A stretch of 5,382 nucleotides of DNA from Fidelibacterota bacterium. GTDB lineage: Bacteria > Marinisomatota > Marinisomatia > Marinisomatales > TCS55. Below, in pieces: positions 1 through 5,382 of the stretch (position 1 is its first letter; every line of letters starts with the position of its first letter). The DNA lies in assembly GCA_004124535.1 (NCBI GenBank), contig SCKQ01000080.1:1-5382 (forward strand). The letters are read 5' to 3'. Position numbers and translations under genes: made by a program. Under the pieces are notes generated by a model, which was not told the DNA's origin, searched no databases, and saw only the letters and a program-made list of their open reading frames with translations.

Positions 1-9
1 AAGGAGGAT

Positions 10-213
10 TTGAAATTATTTACTTTTATTTGTGATGACTGTGACTATCATGAAACATCGGAGGATAAGGACCTTCATTCTATTTGCAAAGAATGCCATG
101 GAAAAGGTAAAAAGAATGTCCTTTCTATCGACTATGGCTGGAAAACAAGGGAGTTAAATAAACTGGTGACTGGTTTAACTAATAGCTATTCATCGAATAG
201 CAAAGATAATTGA
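10..213 (+). CDS. Small zinc-ribbon-like hypothetical protein (possibly 5'-partial)
   Basis: A 67-residue protein of unknown function. It has two Cys pairs, C8-x2-C11 and C26-x2-C29, separated by 14 residues, which is the pattern of a small zinc ribbon; H14, H23 and H30 lie nearby. No membrane segment or signal peptide is visible, so it is probably cytoplasmic. The start used is TTG at position 10. A perfect AAGGAGG sits at 1-7 but is only 2 bases from this TTG, closer than normal, and the frame is open back to base 1 (Lys-Glu-Asp-Leu), so the true start may lie before the window. No internal ATG offers an alternative. It precedes the DUF5681 gene by 13 bases, probably in the same transcription unit. 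The zinc binding is inferred from the Cys spacing only. Confidence 0.5.
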   Translation: MKLFTFICDDCDYHETSEDKDLHSICKECHGKGKKNVLSIDYGWKTRELNKLVTGLTNSYSSNSKDN

Positions 214-226
214 TGGTAAAAATAAT

Positions 227-547
227 ATGAAGAAAACAGACGGTAAAACGGAAGAATCATCACTCACAGCAGAGAAACATGAACATGGCAAGCATCCCAA
301 TTCTCTTGCCAATCTACAACCCTTTGAAAAAGGTATCAGCGGCAACCCAGGCGGTAGACCTGTGAAGTATGCAGGGTTAAAAAATGCCTTAGATAAATGG
401 GCTGATGAAGTAATCACTTATTTGTTTGATGGTGACGAACTCCCACTGAGAGAACAAGTCATTTATACCATTTGGAATAAAGCAAGAAGAGGTGACCCCA
501 AGATGATAGAGATACTGGCTACACTTGGCTGTCTCGACGAGAGATAA
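227..547 (+). CDS. DUF5681 domain-containing phage-associated protein
   Basis: A 106-residue protein. Residues 33-45 read F-E-K-G-I-S-G-N-P-G-G-R-P, matching the hallmark of the DUF5681 family (FxxGxSGNPxGRP). Such proteins are common in prophages and islands and are sometimes found near terminase genes; their biochemical role is not established. The N-terminal 30 residues are charged and probably disordered (Lys/Glu/His rich). Residues 47-102 look helical, with a DKWADEVITYLFDG stretch and a KARRGDPKMIEILATL segment that recalls small helical DNA-packaging proteins. The ATG at 227 has no clear Shine-Dalgarno and lies 13 bases after the upstream stop, so coupling is possible. No terminase large subunit follows; the next large gene is the integrase. 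Family assignment is good, function unknown. Confidence 0.75.
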   Translation: MKKTDGKTEESSLTAEKHEHGKHPNSLANLQPFEKGISGNPGGRPVKYAGLKNALDKWADEVITYLFDGDELPLREQVIYTIWNKARRGDPKMIEILATLGCLDER

Positions 548-633
548 TGATGAAATCTGGTCGGTACTTGTTAAATTCTCTATGTCGAGAACATGCTTAC
601 TCACACTACAAATCAAACCCCATTTTCAGATGA
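547..633 (+). CDS. Possible 28-residue coupled micro-ORF
   Basis: An ATG overlaps the TAA stop of the DUF5681 gene by one base (TAATG at 545-549) and opens a 28-codon frame rich in Arg, Tyr, Ser and His that ends with TGA at 631-633. The stop/start overlap would allow translational coupling. After the TGA the same frame stays open for 15 more basic codons to a TAA at 679-681, so it could also be the eroded start of a longer lost gene. I recognise no family, and an ORF this short can arise by chance. Confidence 0.2.
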   Translation: MMKSGRYLLNSLCREHAYSHYKSNPIFR

Positions 634-697
634 GAGCGATCCCAAAAACTCTACCGTTTGTATGTACGGAGACACATCTAATTATGGGTATCTGCGT

Positions 698-704
698 AAG
701 GAGG
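698..704 (+). promoter_or_regulatory. Shine-Dalgarno site of the integrase gene
   Basis: AAGGAGG is a perfect anti-16S match placed 5 bases before the ATG at 710. It decides the integrase start: the frame is open further upstream to an ATG at 593, but that codon has no ribosome site, and the residues it would add (Thr/Asn/Ser-rich) are unlike an integrase N-terminus. Confidence 0.85.
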
Positions 705-709
705 TAGTT

Positions 710-1846
710 ATGGCTACACTGAAAAAACGCAGAAGTAAATGGTATGCGAGAGTACGGATATGGGCTAATGATATCCGTAAGGAAAAGGAAATACAGATAC
801 CACTCAAAACCAAATCAAGAGTAACTGCATTGGAACGATTATCAGCAGTCAATAAAGTAGAATCTGACATCAAGAATGGGATATTGTTCACATTCCCGTG
901 GATGAATGATGATACCCAAATAAAGGTATCAAGATTCACTGTCTCTGATGCAATAGAGGAGTGGATGAACCGTAGAAAAAAGATAGGAATCAGACCAAAA
1001 ACACTGGAAATAAACAGTAATGGTTTGAAACACTTCACTGATGTGATTGGTAATACCTGTCCACTTGAAGCGGTAACCGTTAAAATGATTGATTCATTTG
1101 TAGACTACCTGCAAAGCAGAGGTTTATCAATTACTTCAATCAACATCTATCTGCGAACAGTAAAGTCTATGTTTCGGTATTACTGGAAGCGAGAACGGTT
1201 AGATAAAATCCCAATGATAGAACAGATCAAGAAGGATGAAAGTAACCCCATTTATATTAATGATGCTGATTTCCAGTCCATCATGGAATTGGATTGGCTG
1301 GATAAGTTCTATAAAAGGGTGTTTTACTTCTATCGGGAAACTGGTTGCCGATTACGGGAAACATTCATTAGTTCACTTGATGGTAGTTGGTTAGATATAC
1401 CAAATCTATCAAAAGGTAAAAGACCGAGGAGTATTGAACTTTCTGAATCACTAATGGAGATATTCAATGAACTAAAAAGCTGGCTTGAAACTGGCTATGG
1501 TTCAACGCTTGTTGATCCAGCTGGTCATATCAGTAAAATGTTCAAGAAAACACTCCGTTCCATTGGCGCTGATGAGACAAAACACTTTCATTCATTACGC
1601 CATACATACGCAGTCCGTAGGATAGTGGAAAATGTACCTGTTTACAAGGTTCAAAAGATGATGGGTCATAGTTCTGTTGTTACAACCGAAATCTACTTTA
1701 AACTGGATCTAAAACGGTTAAAACGAGACTTCCCCACTATAAATACTGGCTACTATGAACCAGTGAAATCTGTGTTTCGGGACACGAATATTCGGGACAC
1801 AATAAATAAAAACTACGCAATTGTCGAGAGTGAAATGACCAATTAG
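710..1846 (+). CDS. int: Tyrosine recombinase / site-specific integrase
   Basis: A 378-residue phage/island-type integrase that would insert and, with a directionality factor, excise the element by strand exchange through a 3'-phosphotyrosine bond. Residues 1-60 are a basic arm-binding N-domain (KKRRSKWYARVRIW start). Residues 75-165 form the SAM-like core-binding domain, and residues 180-345 the catalytic domain. The active-site set is complete: R214 in TGCRLRE, a candidate beta-hairpin Lys (K235 or K237 in SKGKR), H294-S-L-R297, H320 in MMGHSS, and nucleophile Y329 in TEIYF. A 49-residue tail follows Y329. Length is normal for the family. The start is set by AAGGAGG at 698-704. The gene reads toward, and its TAG stop overlaps, the truncated tRNA that is the probable att core, so this enzyme is very likely the one that made the junction. 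No frameshift is seen, so it may still be active. Confidence 0.95.
   Translation: MATLKKRRSKWYARVRIWANDIRKEKEIQIPLKTKSRVTALERLSAVNKVESDIKNGILFTFPWMNDDTQIKVSRFTVSDAIEEWMNRRKKIGIRPKTLEINSNGLKHFTDVIGNTCPLEAVTVKMIDSFVDYLQSRGLSITSINIYLRTVKSMFRYYWKRERLDKIPMIEQIKKDESNPIYINDADFQSIMELDWLDKFYKRVFYFYRETGCRLRETFISSLDGSWLDIPNLSKGKRPRSIELSESLMEIFNELKSWLETGYGSTLVDPAGHISKMFKKTLRSIGADETKHFHSLRHTYAVRRIVENVPVYKVQKMMGHSSVVTTEIYFKLDLKRLKRDFPTINTGYYEPVKSVFRDTNIRDTINKNYAIVESEMTN
1776..1800 (+). repeat. Two 10-bp direct repeats near the att core (candidate arm-type sites)
   Basis: TTCGGGACAC occurs at 1776-1785 and again at 1791-1800, a 15-base period, both followed by an A-rich AAT stretch. They lie inside the 3' end of int and encode an FRDTN-IRDTI amino-acid repeat in the tail after the catalytic Tyr. 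The first copy is also part of a short inverted repeat, GTGT(1772-1775)/ACAC(1782-1785). Short direct repeats 45-70 bases from the att core are where integrases with an arm-binding N-domain, or their excisionases, usually bind. The function is inferred from position only. Confidence 0.4.
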
Positions 1847-1902
1847 CACCTGCTTTGGAAGCAGGGGGGGGGGGGTCGAGGGTTCGAATCCCTACACTTG
1901 TA
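1845..1902 (+). pseudogene. 3' fragment of a tRNA gene; probable attachment site of the element
   Basis: AGCA then CCTGC-TTTGGAA-GCAGG (1849-1865) is a perfect 5-bp anticodon stem with a 7-base loop. A G-run and TC follow as variable region, then T-arm GAGGG-TTCGAAT-CCCTA (1878-1894, one G-A mismatch), seven bases of acceptor strand and A1902. There is no encoded CCA. The D-arm and 5' acceptor strand are absent, because the sequence to the left is integrase code. The loop reads anticodon TGG (Pro), but base 37 is A where Pro tRNAs carry G; a single C36-to-G change from an Ala(TGC) arm would give the same loop, so the identity is open. As a remnant it cannot make a tRNA. The int stop (1844-1846) overlaps its first bases. 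Confidence 0.8.
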
Positions 1903-1914
1903 TTTCTCACCAAT

Positions 1915-1946
1915 AAGCCCCGTATTTTTATGGGGCTTTCCTCTTT
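1915..1946 (+). terminator. Rho-independent terminator after the tRNA remnant
   Basis: AAGCCCC (1915-1921) pairs perfectly with GGGGCTT (1932-1938) around a 10-base AT-rich loop, followed by a T-rich tail TTTCCTCTTT. It lies 12 bases after the tRNA remnant, so it probably ended the original tRNA transcript. It now also stops transcription coming out of int before the purine genes. The tail is interrupted by C, so its strength may be moderate. Confidence 0.75.
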
Positions 1947-2080
1947 AATAGGTTCAGGTGTAATATGCCTAGCCTTTTATAACTAGCCAAAATCTTTTAA
2001 AATTAAGTCGTTGTGGGAGATACTAAACGGGGGATAACAGGTTTTTTGTTTGTGGATGTGGTGGTAGATTTGGGCGATTT
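1947..2080. other. Stretch without a recognisable gene
   Basis: No open frame of useful length, RNA or convincing promoter is seen here. The + frame from 2007 reads VVVGDTKRGITGF and stays open to a TAG at 2079-2081. This could be more eroded deaminase (the family has a VxGxDLxGxE segment in this part of the protein), but the match is too weak to annotate. A CTAGCC hexamer occurs twice (1969, 1983), probably by chance. Confidence 0.5.
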
Positions 2081-2362
2081 ATAGAAAATAATGTAATAGT
2101 CGTCATTAATTTCCGATGGAATGTTGCATAATATCACTCATACGGGAACACTATTTGACGAATTTGTCACATATTAACCGATGGTCCGGCGTATTTCGAC
2201 GGCTATATAAATGAGAATTGCACTGGTGTAGGAAAAGCATTAGATCTATCTAAGAAACAAATCGCTGAAATAGAAAAAAACAGTTTTAAGGCGAGTATCC
2301 TTTCGCAGATAGTAAAGTATCAGGTGGTTCAGAAGATCAAAAACTATTATCTACATAATTAA
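2081..2362 (+). pseudogene. Decayed C-terminal remnant of an adenosine/adenine deaminase
   Basis: An intact enzyme would be a zinc hydrolase deaminating adenosine or adenine to inosine or hypoxanthine. The frame from about 2159, clearest from 2174, is open to TAA at 2360-2362. It reads TDGPAYFDGYINENC, then LDLSKKQIAEIEKNSFKASIL, matching the family's C-terminal NSDDPAYFGGY...NSFxASFL in order and spacing. Upstream the likeness continues in other frames: 2100-2171 reads DGMLHNITHTGTLFDEFVT (like the HPxxxLLDAGVxVT lead-in) and 2081-2107 reads IENNVIVVI (like the ERxIPLTVCP strand). At least two frameshifts, stop codons and a lost N-terminal two-thirds make it a pseudogene. The second Asp of the metal-site DD pair is Gly. 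No start codon precedes the open part. The stop is 6 bases before guaD, so it was the preceding gene of the same operon. The PAYFxGY form favours the adenine-deaminase branch, less surely. Confidence 0.75.
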
Positions 2363-2368
2363 CCCGCC

Positions 2369-2842
2369 ATGGAGGAACAAAAAAAATTCATGAGGGAAGC
2401 CATTCGGTTATCCGTTGAGAATGTAAAAAATGGAAAAGGCGGTCCTTTTGGGACCGTCATCGTAAAAAATGGGAATATCATTGCTTCCGGTGTTAATAGA
2501 GTAACCCAATCCAATGATCCCACAGCACATGCGGAAATTGTTGCCATCAGAAGCGCATGTGAAAAACTTGGTACCTTTCAGTTGGATGGTTGTGAAATTT
2601 ATTGCAGTAGTGAACCGTGCCCCATGTGCTTGGGCGCCATTTATTGGGCCAGGCCAGATAGGATATATTTTGCCAACACAAAAAAGGATGCTGCTGATAT
2701 AAACTTTGACGACAATTTCATATACAATGAGTTGGATGTATCCATCAGCCAACGAACACTTCCAACAACTCAGTTATTAAGAGATGAGGCTCAAGCGGCC
2801 TTTACACAGTGGCGGGATAGCACTGAAAAAATAGAATATTAA
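2369..2842 (+). CDS. guaD: Guanine deaminase (cytidine-deaminase fold)
   Basis: A 157-residue cytoplasmic zinc enzyme that hydrolyses guanine to xanthine and ammonia, the step feeding the xanthine dehydrogenase encoded next. The zinc site is H54-A-E56 (TAHAEIVAIR; E56 the proton shuttle) with P83-C84-P-M-C87. GGPFG at 24-28, SNDPTAHAE at 48-56, EPCPMCLGAIYWARP at 82-96 and FDDNFIY at 113-119 match the Bacillus GuaD type closely, including a C-terminal Tyr (Y157 in KIEY) that in that enzyme helps close the active site of the partner subunit. Length is full. These features argue against tRNA adenosine deaminase TadA or cytosine deaminase. The ATG at 2369 is the only sensible start; it has no Shine-Dalgarno, which fits coupling to the vanished deaminase gene upstream. 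Its TAA shares one base with the xdhA ATG. Confidence 0.93.
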   Translation: MEEQKKFMREAIRLSVENVKNGKGGPFGTVIVKNGNIIASGVNRVTQSNDPTAHAEIVAIRSACEKLGTFQLDGCEIYCSSEPCPMCLGAIYWARPDRIYFANTKKDAADINFDDNFIYNELDVSISQRTLPTTQLLRDEAQAAFTQWRDSTEKIEY

Positions 2843-4239
2843 TGGTTGAGTTCATTCTCAATAATAAGAAGATAAAAAAGGATAAACCGAGGGGTTCACT
2901 TCTCCTTGATTTTATACGGTATGACAAAAGTCTGACCGGCACTAAAATTGGATGCAGGGAAGGCGACTGCGGAGCCTGTACTGTTCTTATCGGTGATTTA
3001 ATTGATGGGCAGATGAATTACAAGCAAGTAACATCATGTCTTACGCCTCTTGGTAATGTTCAAGGAAAACATGTGGTTACTGTAGAGGGTCTCAATATGG
3101 AAGATCTAAGTCCAGTTCAAAAGTTTATGGTTAACGAAAGCGGTACCCAGTGCGGTTTCTGCACCGTGGGTTTTGTTGTTTCCTTAACTGGATTTTGCCT
3201 CTCCAATTCAGAACCTTCTTATAAAGATGCCATCGCCGCCATAGATGGTAATATTTGCCGGTGTACCGGGTATAAGTCCATCGAAAGAGCAGCAAAACAT
3301 ATTACCGGTTCATTAACCGGAAAGGACCAAAATGAAACCATCCAATGGCTTGTAAAGCAGGCGTTCATTCCATCCTATTTCAACAAAATTCCAACGATGC
3401 TGAAGGAGTTGAGTCCAATTAAAGACCCGCATCAGAACGGAACACTCGTTGGCGGTGGAACCGATCTTTATGTTCAAAAATATGATCAATTGATAGATCA
3501 GGATGTGAATCTAATTGTTAATTCATCTGAACTAAGATTCACAGAGGTCCAAAACGGAGTTTGTTCATTGGGCGCCGGAAACAGCGCCACGGACATGTTA
3601 GAATCTGACGACTTGCAGGCCATGTTTCCCCAACTCGCGGAGCACATAAAGTTGGTGGCATCCTCGCCAATACGAAATATTGCTACACTAGGTGGCAACT
3701 TTGTGAATGCATCGCCCATTGGCGATTTCACAGTTTTTTTCCTGGCCCTTAATTCCAAACTAACATTGACTGAAAACAATCAGAACAGAACCATCCTCTT
3801 GAAAGACTTTTATAAAGGGTACAAGGACCTTGATAAAACAGCAGGAGAAATTATTTCAGCTATTACATTTGATATTCCAGATAGGAATACCGAATTCAAT
3901 TTTGAAAAAGTGAGTAAACGGATAACTCTTGATATTGCCAGTGTCAATACAGCTGTTCAAATATCTGTTTCCGACAATAAGATCACTCAAATTCATTTAT
4001 CAGCAGGAGGTGTTGCGCCAATCCCATTGTACATGGGCAAAACGTGCACCTTCCTTCGTGGGAAAGAACTCTCACCCCGGAATATCAAATCTGCCAATGA
4101 GGTTCTTCAATCTGAAATCAGTCCCATCAGCGATGTGAGAGGATCAGCGGAATATAAACGAATATTGCTTCGCCAGCTTTACTATGCACATTTCATCAAA
4201 CTATTTCCAAACCAATTCACCCTGGAACAACTGATATGA
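2842..4239 (+). CDS. xdhA: Xanthine dehydrogenase small subunit (2Fe-2S and FAD domains)
   Basis: A 465-residue electron-transfer subunit that passes electrons from the molybdenum centre of XdhB through two [2Fe-2S] clusters to FAD and then to the acceptor, normally NAD+. The N-terminal ferredoxin domain holds cluster ligands C38, C43, C46 and C66 (GCREGDCGACT...SCL). The helical second-cluster domain holds C104, C107, C139 and C141 (QCGFC...ICRC). The FAD domain starts about residue 165, with LVGGGTD at 202-208 and NIATLGGNFVNASPIGD at 279-295; the C-terminal flavoprotein domain covers about 355-460. Length matches bacterial XdhA (about 460-490). No signal peptide, so cytoplasmic. The start shares its A with the guaD stop (TAATG) and has no Shine-Dalgarno; the end overlaps the xdhB ATG (ATGA). 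All eight cluster Cys are present, so it should be functional. Confidence 0.95.
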   Translation: MVEFILNNKKIKKDKPRGSLLLDFIRYDKSLTGTKIGCREGDCGACTVLIGDLIDGQMNYKQVTSCLTPLGNVQGKHVVTVEGLNMEDLSPVQKFMVNESGTQCGFCTVGFVVSLTGFCLSNSEPSYKDAIAAIDGNICRCTGYKSIERAAKHITGSLTGKDQNETIQWLVKQAFIPSYFNKIPTMLKELSPIKDPHQNGTLVGGGTDLYVQKYDQLIDQDVNLIVNSSELRFTEVQNGVCSLGAGNSATDMLESDDLQAMFPQLAEHIKLVASSPIRNIATLGGNFVNASPIGDFTVFFLALNSKLTLTENNQNRTILLKDFYKGYKDLDKTAGEIISAITFDIPDRNTEFNFEKVSKRITLDIASVNTAVQISVSDNKITQIHLSAGGVAPIPLYMGKTCTFLRGKELSPRNIKSANEVLQSEISPISDVRGSAEYKRILLRQLYYAHFIKLFPNQFTLEQLI

Positions 4240-5382
4240 AAAACATTGATTCGAAAGGACATGTCACTGGCAAATCCATTTTTCTGGATGATATTCCCAC
4301 CGTCCAGGGAACACTATACGGGGCTGTTTTTGATTCACCAATTGCACACGGACATATTGAATCTGTTGACTACACGAAGGCACTTGCTTTACCTGGTGTT
4401 ATTAAGATTCTTACCCATGAAGACATTCCCGGAGAGAATCAAATCGGCGGTATTATTCCAGATGAACCATTGTTCGCGTCAACGGATGTACATTTTCAGG
4501 GACAGCCAATGGCACTGATTATCGCCGAATCAGACCTGATCGCTTTTGAAGCCAGGAAGCTCATTGACATCCGTATTTCAGAGAAGGAAGTCATAGTTGA
4601 TCCTCGTGAGGCACAAAAGAAAAACAAATTGATCATACCTCCCCGGACCTTTTGTTTAGGGGACACCGAAAAAGCCTGGGAAAAATGTGCCCATATTTTC
4701 CAGGGGCAAACCAATACTAACGGACAGGAGCATTTATATATTGAAACCCAGGGGGCATACGCTATCCCCCTTGAAAATGGGAACATACGAATTTCATCAT
4801 CTACGCAGGGTCCCACCGCAGTTCAGCGAACAACAGCCAGAGTCTTAAATGTTGGGATGCACAAGATTGAAGTTGATGTTGTTCGAATTGGCGGCGGTTT
4901 TGGTGGAAAAGAAGACCAAGCTACGCCATGGGCAGTTATGGCCGCCCTGGGTACCCAGATTTTGAACCGACCCGTGAAAGTAGTCTTGCACCGTCAGGAT
5001 GACATGCGCATGACGGGGAAAAGACATCCATACAGTTCCGATTTTAAGATTGGATTTTCGGATGAATTAAAAATTTTAGCCTATGAAGCTATATTTTTTC
5101 AAAACGCCGGTGCCGCTGCTGATTTGTCGCCAGCCGTGATGGAAAGAACTCTTTTTCATGCAACGAATTCCTATTTCATTCCAAACGTTAACGTGACCGC
5201 TTACTCCTGTAGAACGAATTTGCCGCCTAACACTGCCTTTAGAGGATTTGGCGGCCCCCAAGGCATGTTTGTGATCGAATCTGCTTTAGCTCATGCAGCG
5301 TGTGAGTTAGGCGTTTCAACCCATGAGTTGCAGAAAAAAAATCTACTTAAGAACGGAGATGAATTTCCCTATGGCCAAATAG
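4236..5382 (+). CDS. xdhB: Xanthine dehydrogenase molybdopterin-binding subunit (3'-partial)
   Basis: The first 382 residues of the large subunit, which hydroxylates hypoxanthine and xanthine to urate at a molybdenum cofactor. The frame runs off the window; about half of a usual 760-780 residue protein is present. Landmarks: GHVTGKSIFLDD at 8-19, GQEHLYIETQ at 163-172, STQG with Q191, GGGFGGKE with E226, VMERTLFH with R304, and NTAFRGFGGPQ with R336 and F338. The spacings Q191-E226 (35), E226-R304 (78) and R304-R336 (32) equal those of Q767, E802, R880 and R912 in bovine xanthine oxidoreductase. Glu and Arg at the E802/R880 places mark purine-oxidising enzymes rather than aldehyde oxidases. 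Its ATG overlaps the xdhA TGA, so the two subunits are coupled for assembly. The cofactor-insertion chaperone gene xdhC would be expected further right but cannot be seen. Confidence 0.95.
   Translation, partial: MKNIDSKGHVTGKSIFLDDIPTVQGTLYGAVFDSPIAHGHIESVDYTKALALPGVIKILTHEDIPGENQIGGIIPDEPLFASTDVHFQGQPMALIIAESDLIAFEARKLIDIRISEKEVIVDPREAQKKNKLIIPPRTFCLGDTEKAWEKCAHIFQGQTNTNGQEHLYIETQGAYAIPLENGNIRISSSTQGPTAVQRTTARVLNVGMHKIEVDVVRIGGGFGGKEDQATPWAVMAALGTQILNRPVKVVLHRQDDMRMTGKRHPYSSDFKIGFSDELKILAYEAIFFQNAGAAADLSPAVMERTLFHATNSYFIPNVNVTAYSCRTNLPPNTAFRGFGGPQGMFVIESALAHAACELGVSTHELQKKNLLKNGDEFPYGQI

Larger units (their letters stand above)
1..1860 (+). mobile_element. Right-hand end of an integrated element (prophage, satellite or island)
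   Basis: The segment holds a phage-type DUF5681 protein and an intact tyrosine integrase that ends exactly at a truncated tRNA gene. Elements that insert into tRNA genes leave the 3' part of the tRNA as a direct repeat at their distal end, often next to int. Here the integrase and the tRNA piece point the same way, so the element body should extend left past position 1, with the rebuilt tRNA at its far end. The right edge is placed in the anticodon loop (1854-1860), where this type of integrase commonly exchanges strands; the exact base is inferred. Only this end is visible, so the element class and size are unknown. Confidence 0.6.

Noticed and set aside
547..681. TGA read-through or recoding joining the micro-ORF to the following open codons
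   Set aside because: TGA is used as a normal stop elsewhere in the window, and no recoding signal is visible.
658..684. TTGTAT/TAATTA promoter-like pair before int
   Set aside because: The spacer is only 15 bases and both boxes are poor matches in AT-rich DNA.
593..709. In-frame extension of the integrase to the ATG at 593
   Set aside because: No ribosome site before 593, and the added residues do not resemble an integrase; a perfect AAGGAGG with ideal spacing marks the ATG at 710.
1822..1829. TGTCGAGA at 583-590 and 1822-1829 flanking int, with a related palindrome TCTCGACGAGA at 532-542
   Set aside because: An 8-base match is expected by chance in a window of this size, and the positions do not coincide with the tRNA core.
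1845..1902. A complete functional tRNA gene
   Set aside because: The D-arm and 5' acceptor strand cannot be found upstream, where the integrase coding sequence runs to 1846, and the variable region holds about seven extra G.
2359..2752. Minus-strand open frames opposite guaD (2359-2547, 2408-2752)
   Set aside because: They are antisense shadows of the well-supported guaD gene with no family features or start signals.
4246..4518. Plus-strand 90-codon frame at the start of the xdhB region
   Set aside because: It is out of frame with xdhB, which has continuous family motifs from the ATG at 4236.

Overview
The window joins two unlike pieces of DNA. Positions 1 to about 1860 look like the right-hand end of an integrated mobile element (prophage, satellite or genomic island). 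Positions from about 1861 on look like bacterial chromosome carrying a purine-catabolism operon. Both halves are AT-leaning, with Lys/Asn/Ile-rich proteins. The integrase has a strong Shine-Dalgarno, while the chromosomal genes start without one and rely on overlapping stop/start codons. The host is a bacterium that I cannot place. A Gram-negative of the Bacteroidota/Marinimicrobia kind would fit, but this is a weak inference.

Element side: a small CxxC...CxxC zinc-ribbon-like protein (10-213, possibly beginning before the window), a DUF5681-type phage-associated protein with the SGNPGGRP motif (227-547), a possible 28-residue coupled ORF (547-633), and an intact tyrosine recombinase (710-1846) with its full catalytic set. 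The stop codon of the integrase lies inside a piece of tRNA gene (1845-1902) that keeps the anticodon arm, variable region and T-arm but lacks the D-arm and 5' half. This is the usual mark of a tRNA attachment site: the integrase reads outward to the att core, and the rest of the element and the rebuilt tRNA should lie left of position 1. The tRNA piece contains an abnormal run of 12 G and is followed by a rho-independent terminator (1915-1946).

Chromosome side: after a short stretch with no recognisable content (1947-2080) comes the decayed C-terminal part of an adenosine/adenine deaminase (about 2081-2362). It is spread over three frames, and its old stop codon is only 6 bases before the next gene. 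Then follow guanine deaminase guaD (2369-2842), the xanthine dehydrogenase FeS/FAD subunit xdhA (2842-4239) and the molybdopterin subunit xdhB (4236 to beyond the window end). guaD/xdhA overlap by 1 base and xdhA/xdhB by 4 bases (ATGA), so they form one coupled transcription unit.

Together the intact genes would turn guanine into xanthine (GuaD), then xanthine or hypoxanthine into urate (XdhAB). The broken first gene would have fed adenine or adenosine into the same route. The juxtaposition suggests that the operon lost its first gene, and perhaps its original promoter, at or near the site where the element is inserted. I saw no CRISPR array, rRNA, intact tRNA or insertion sequence.
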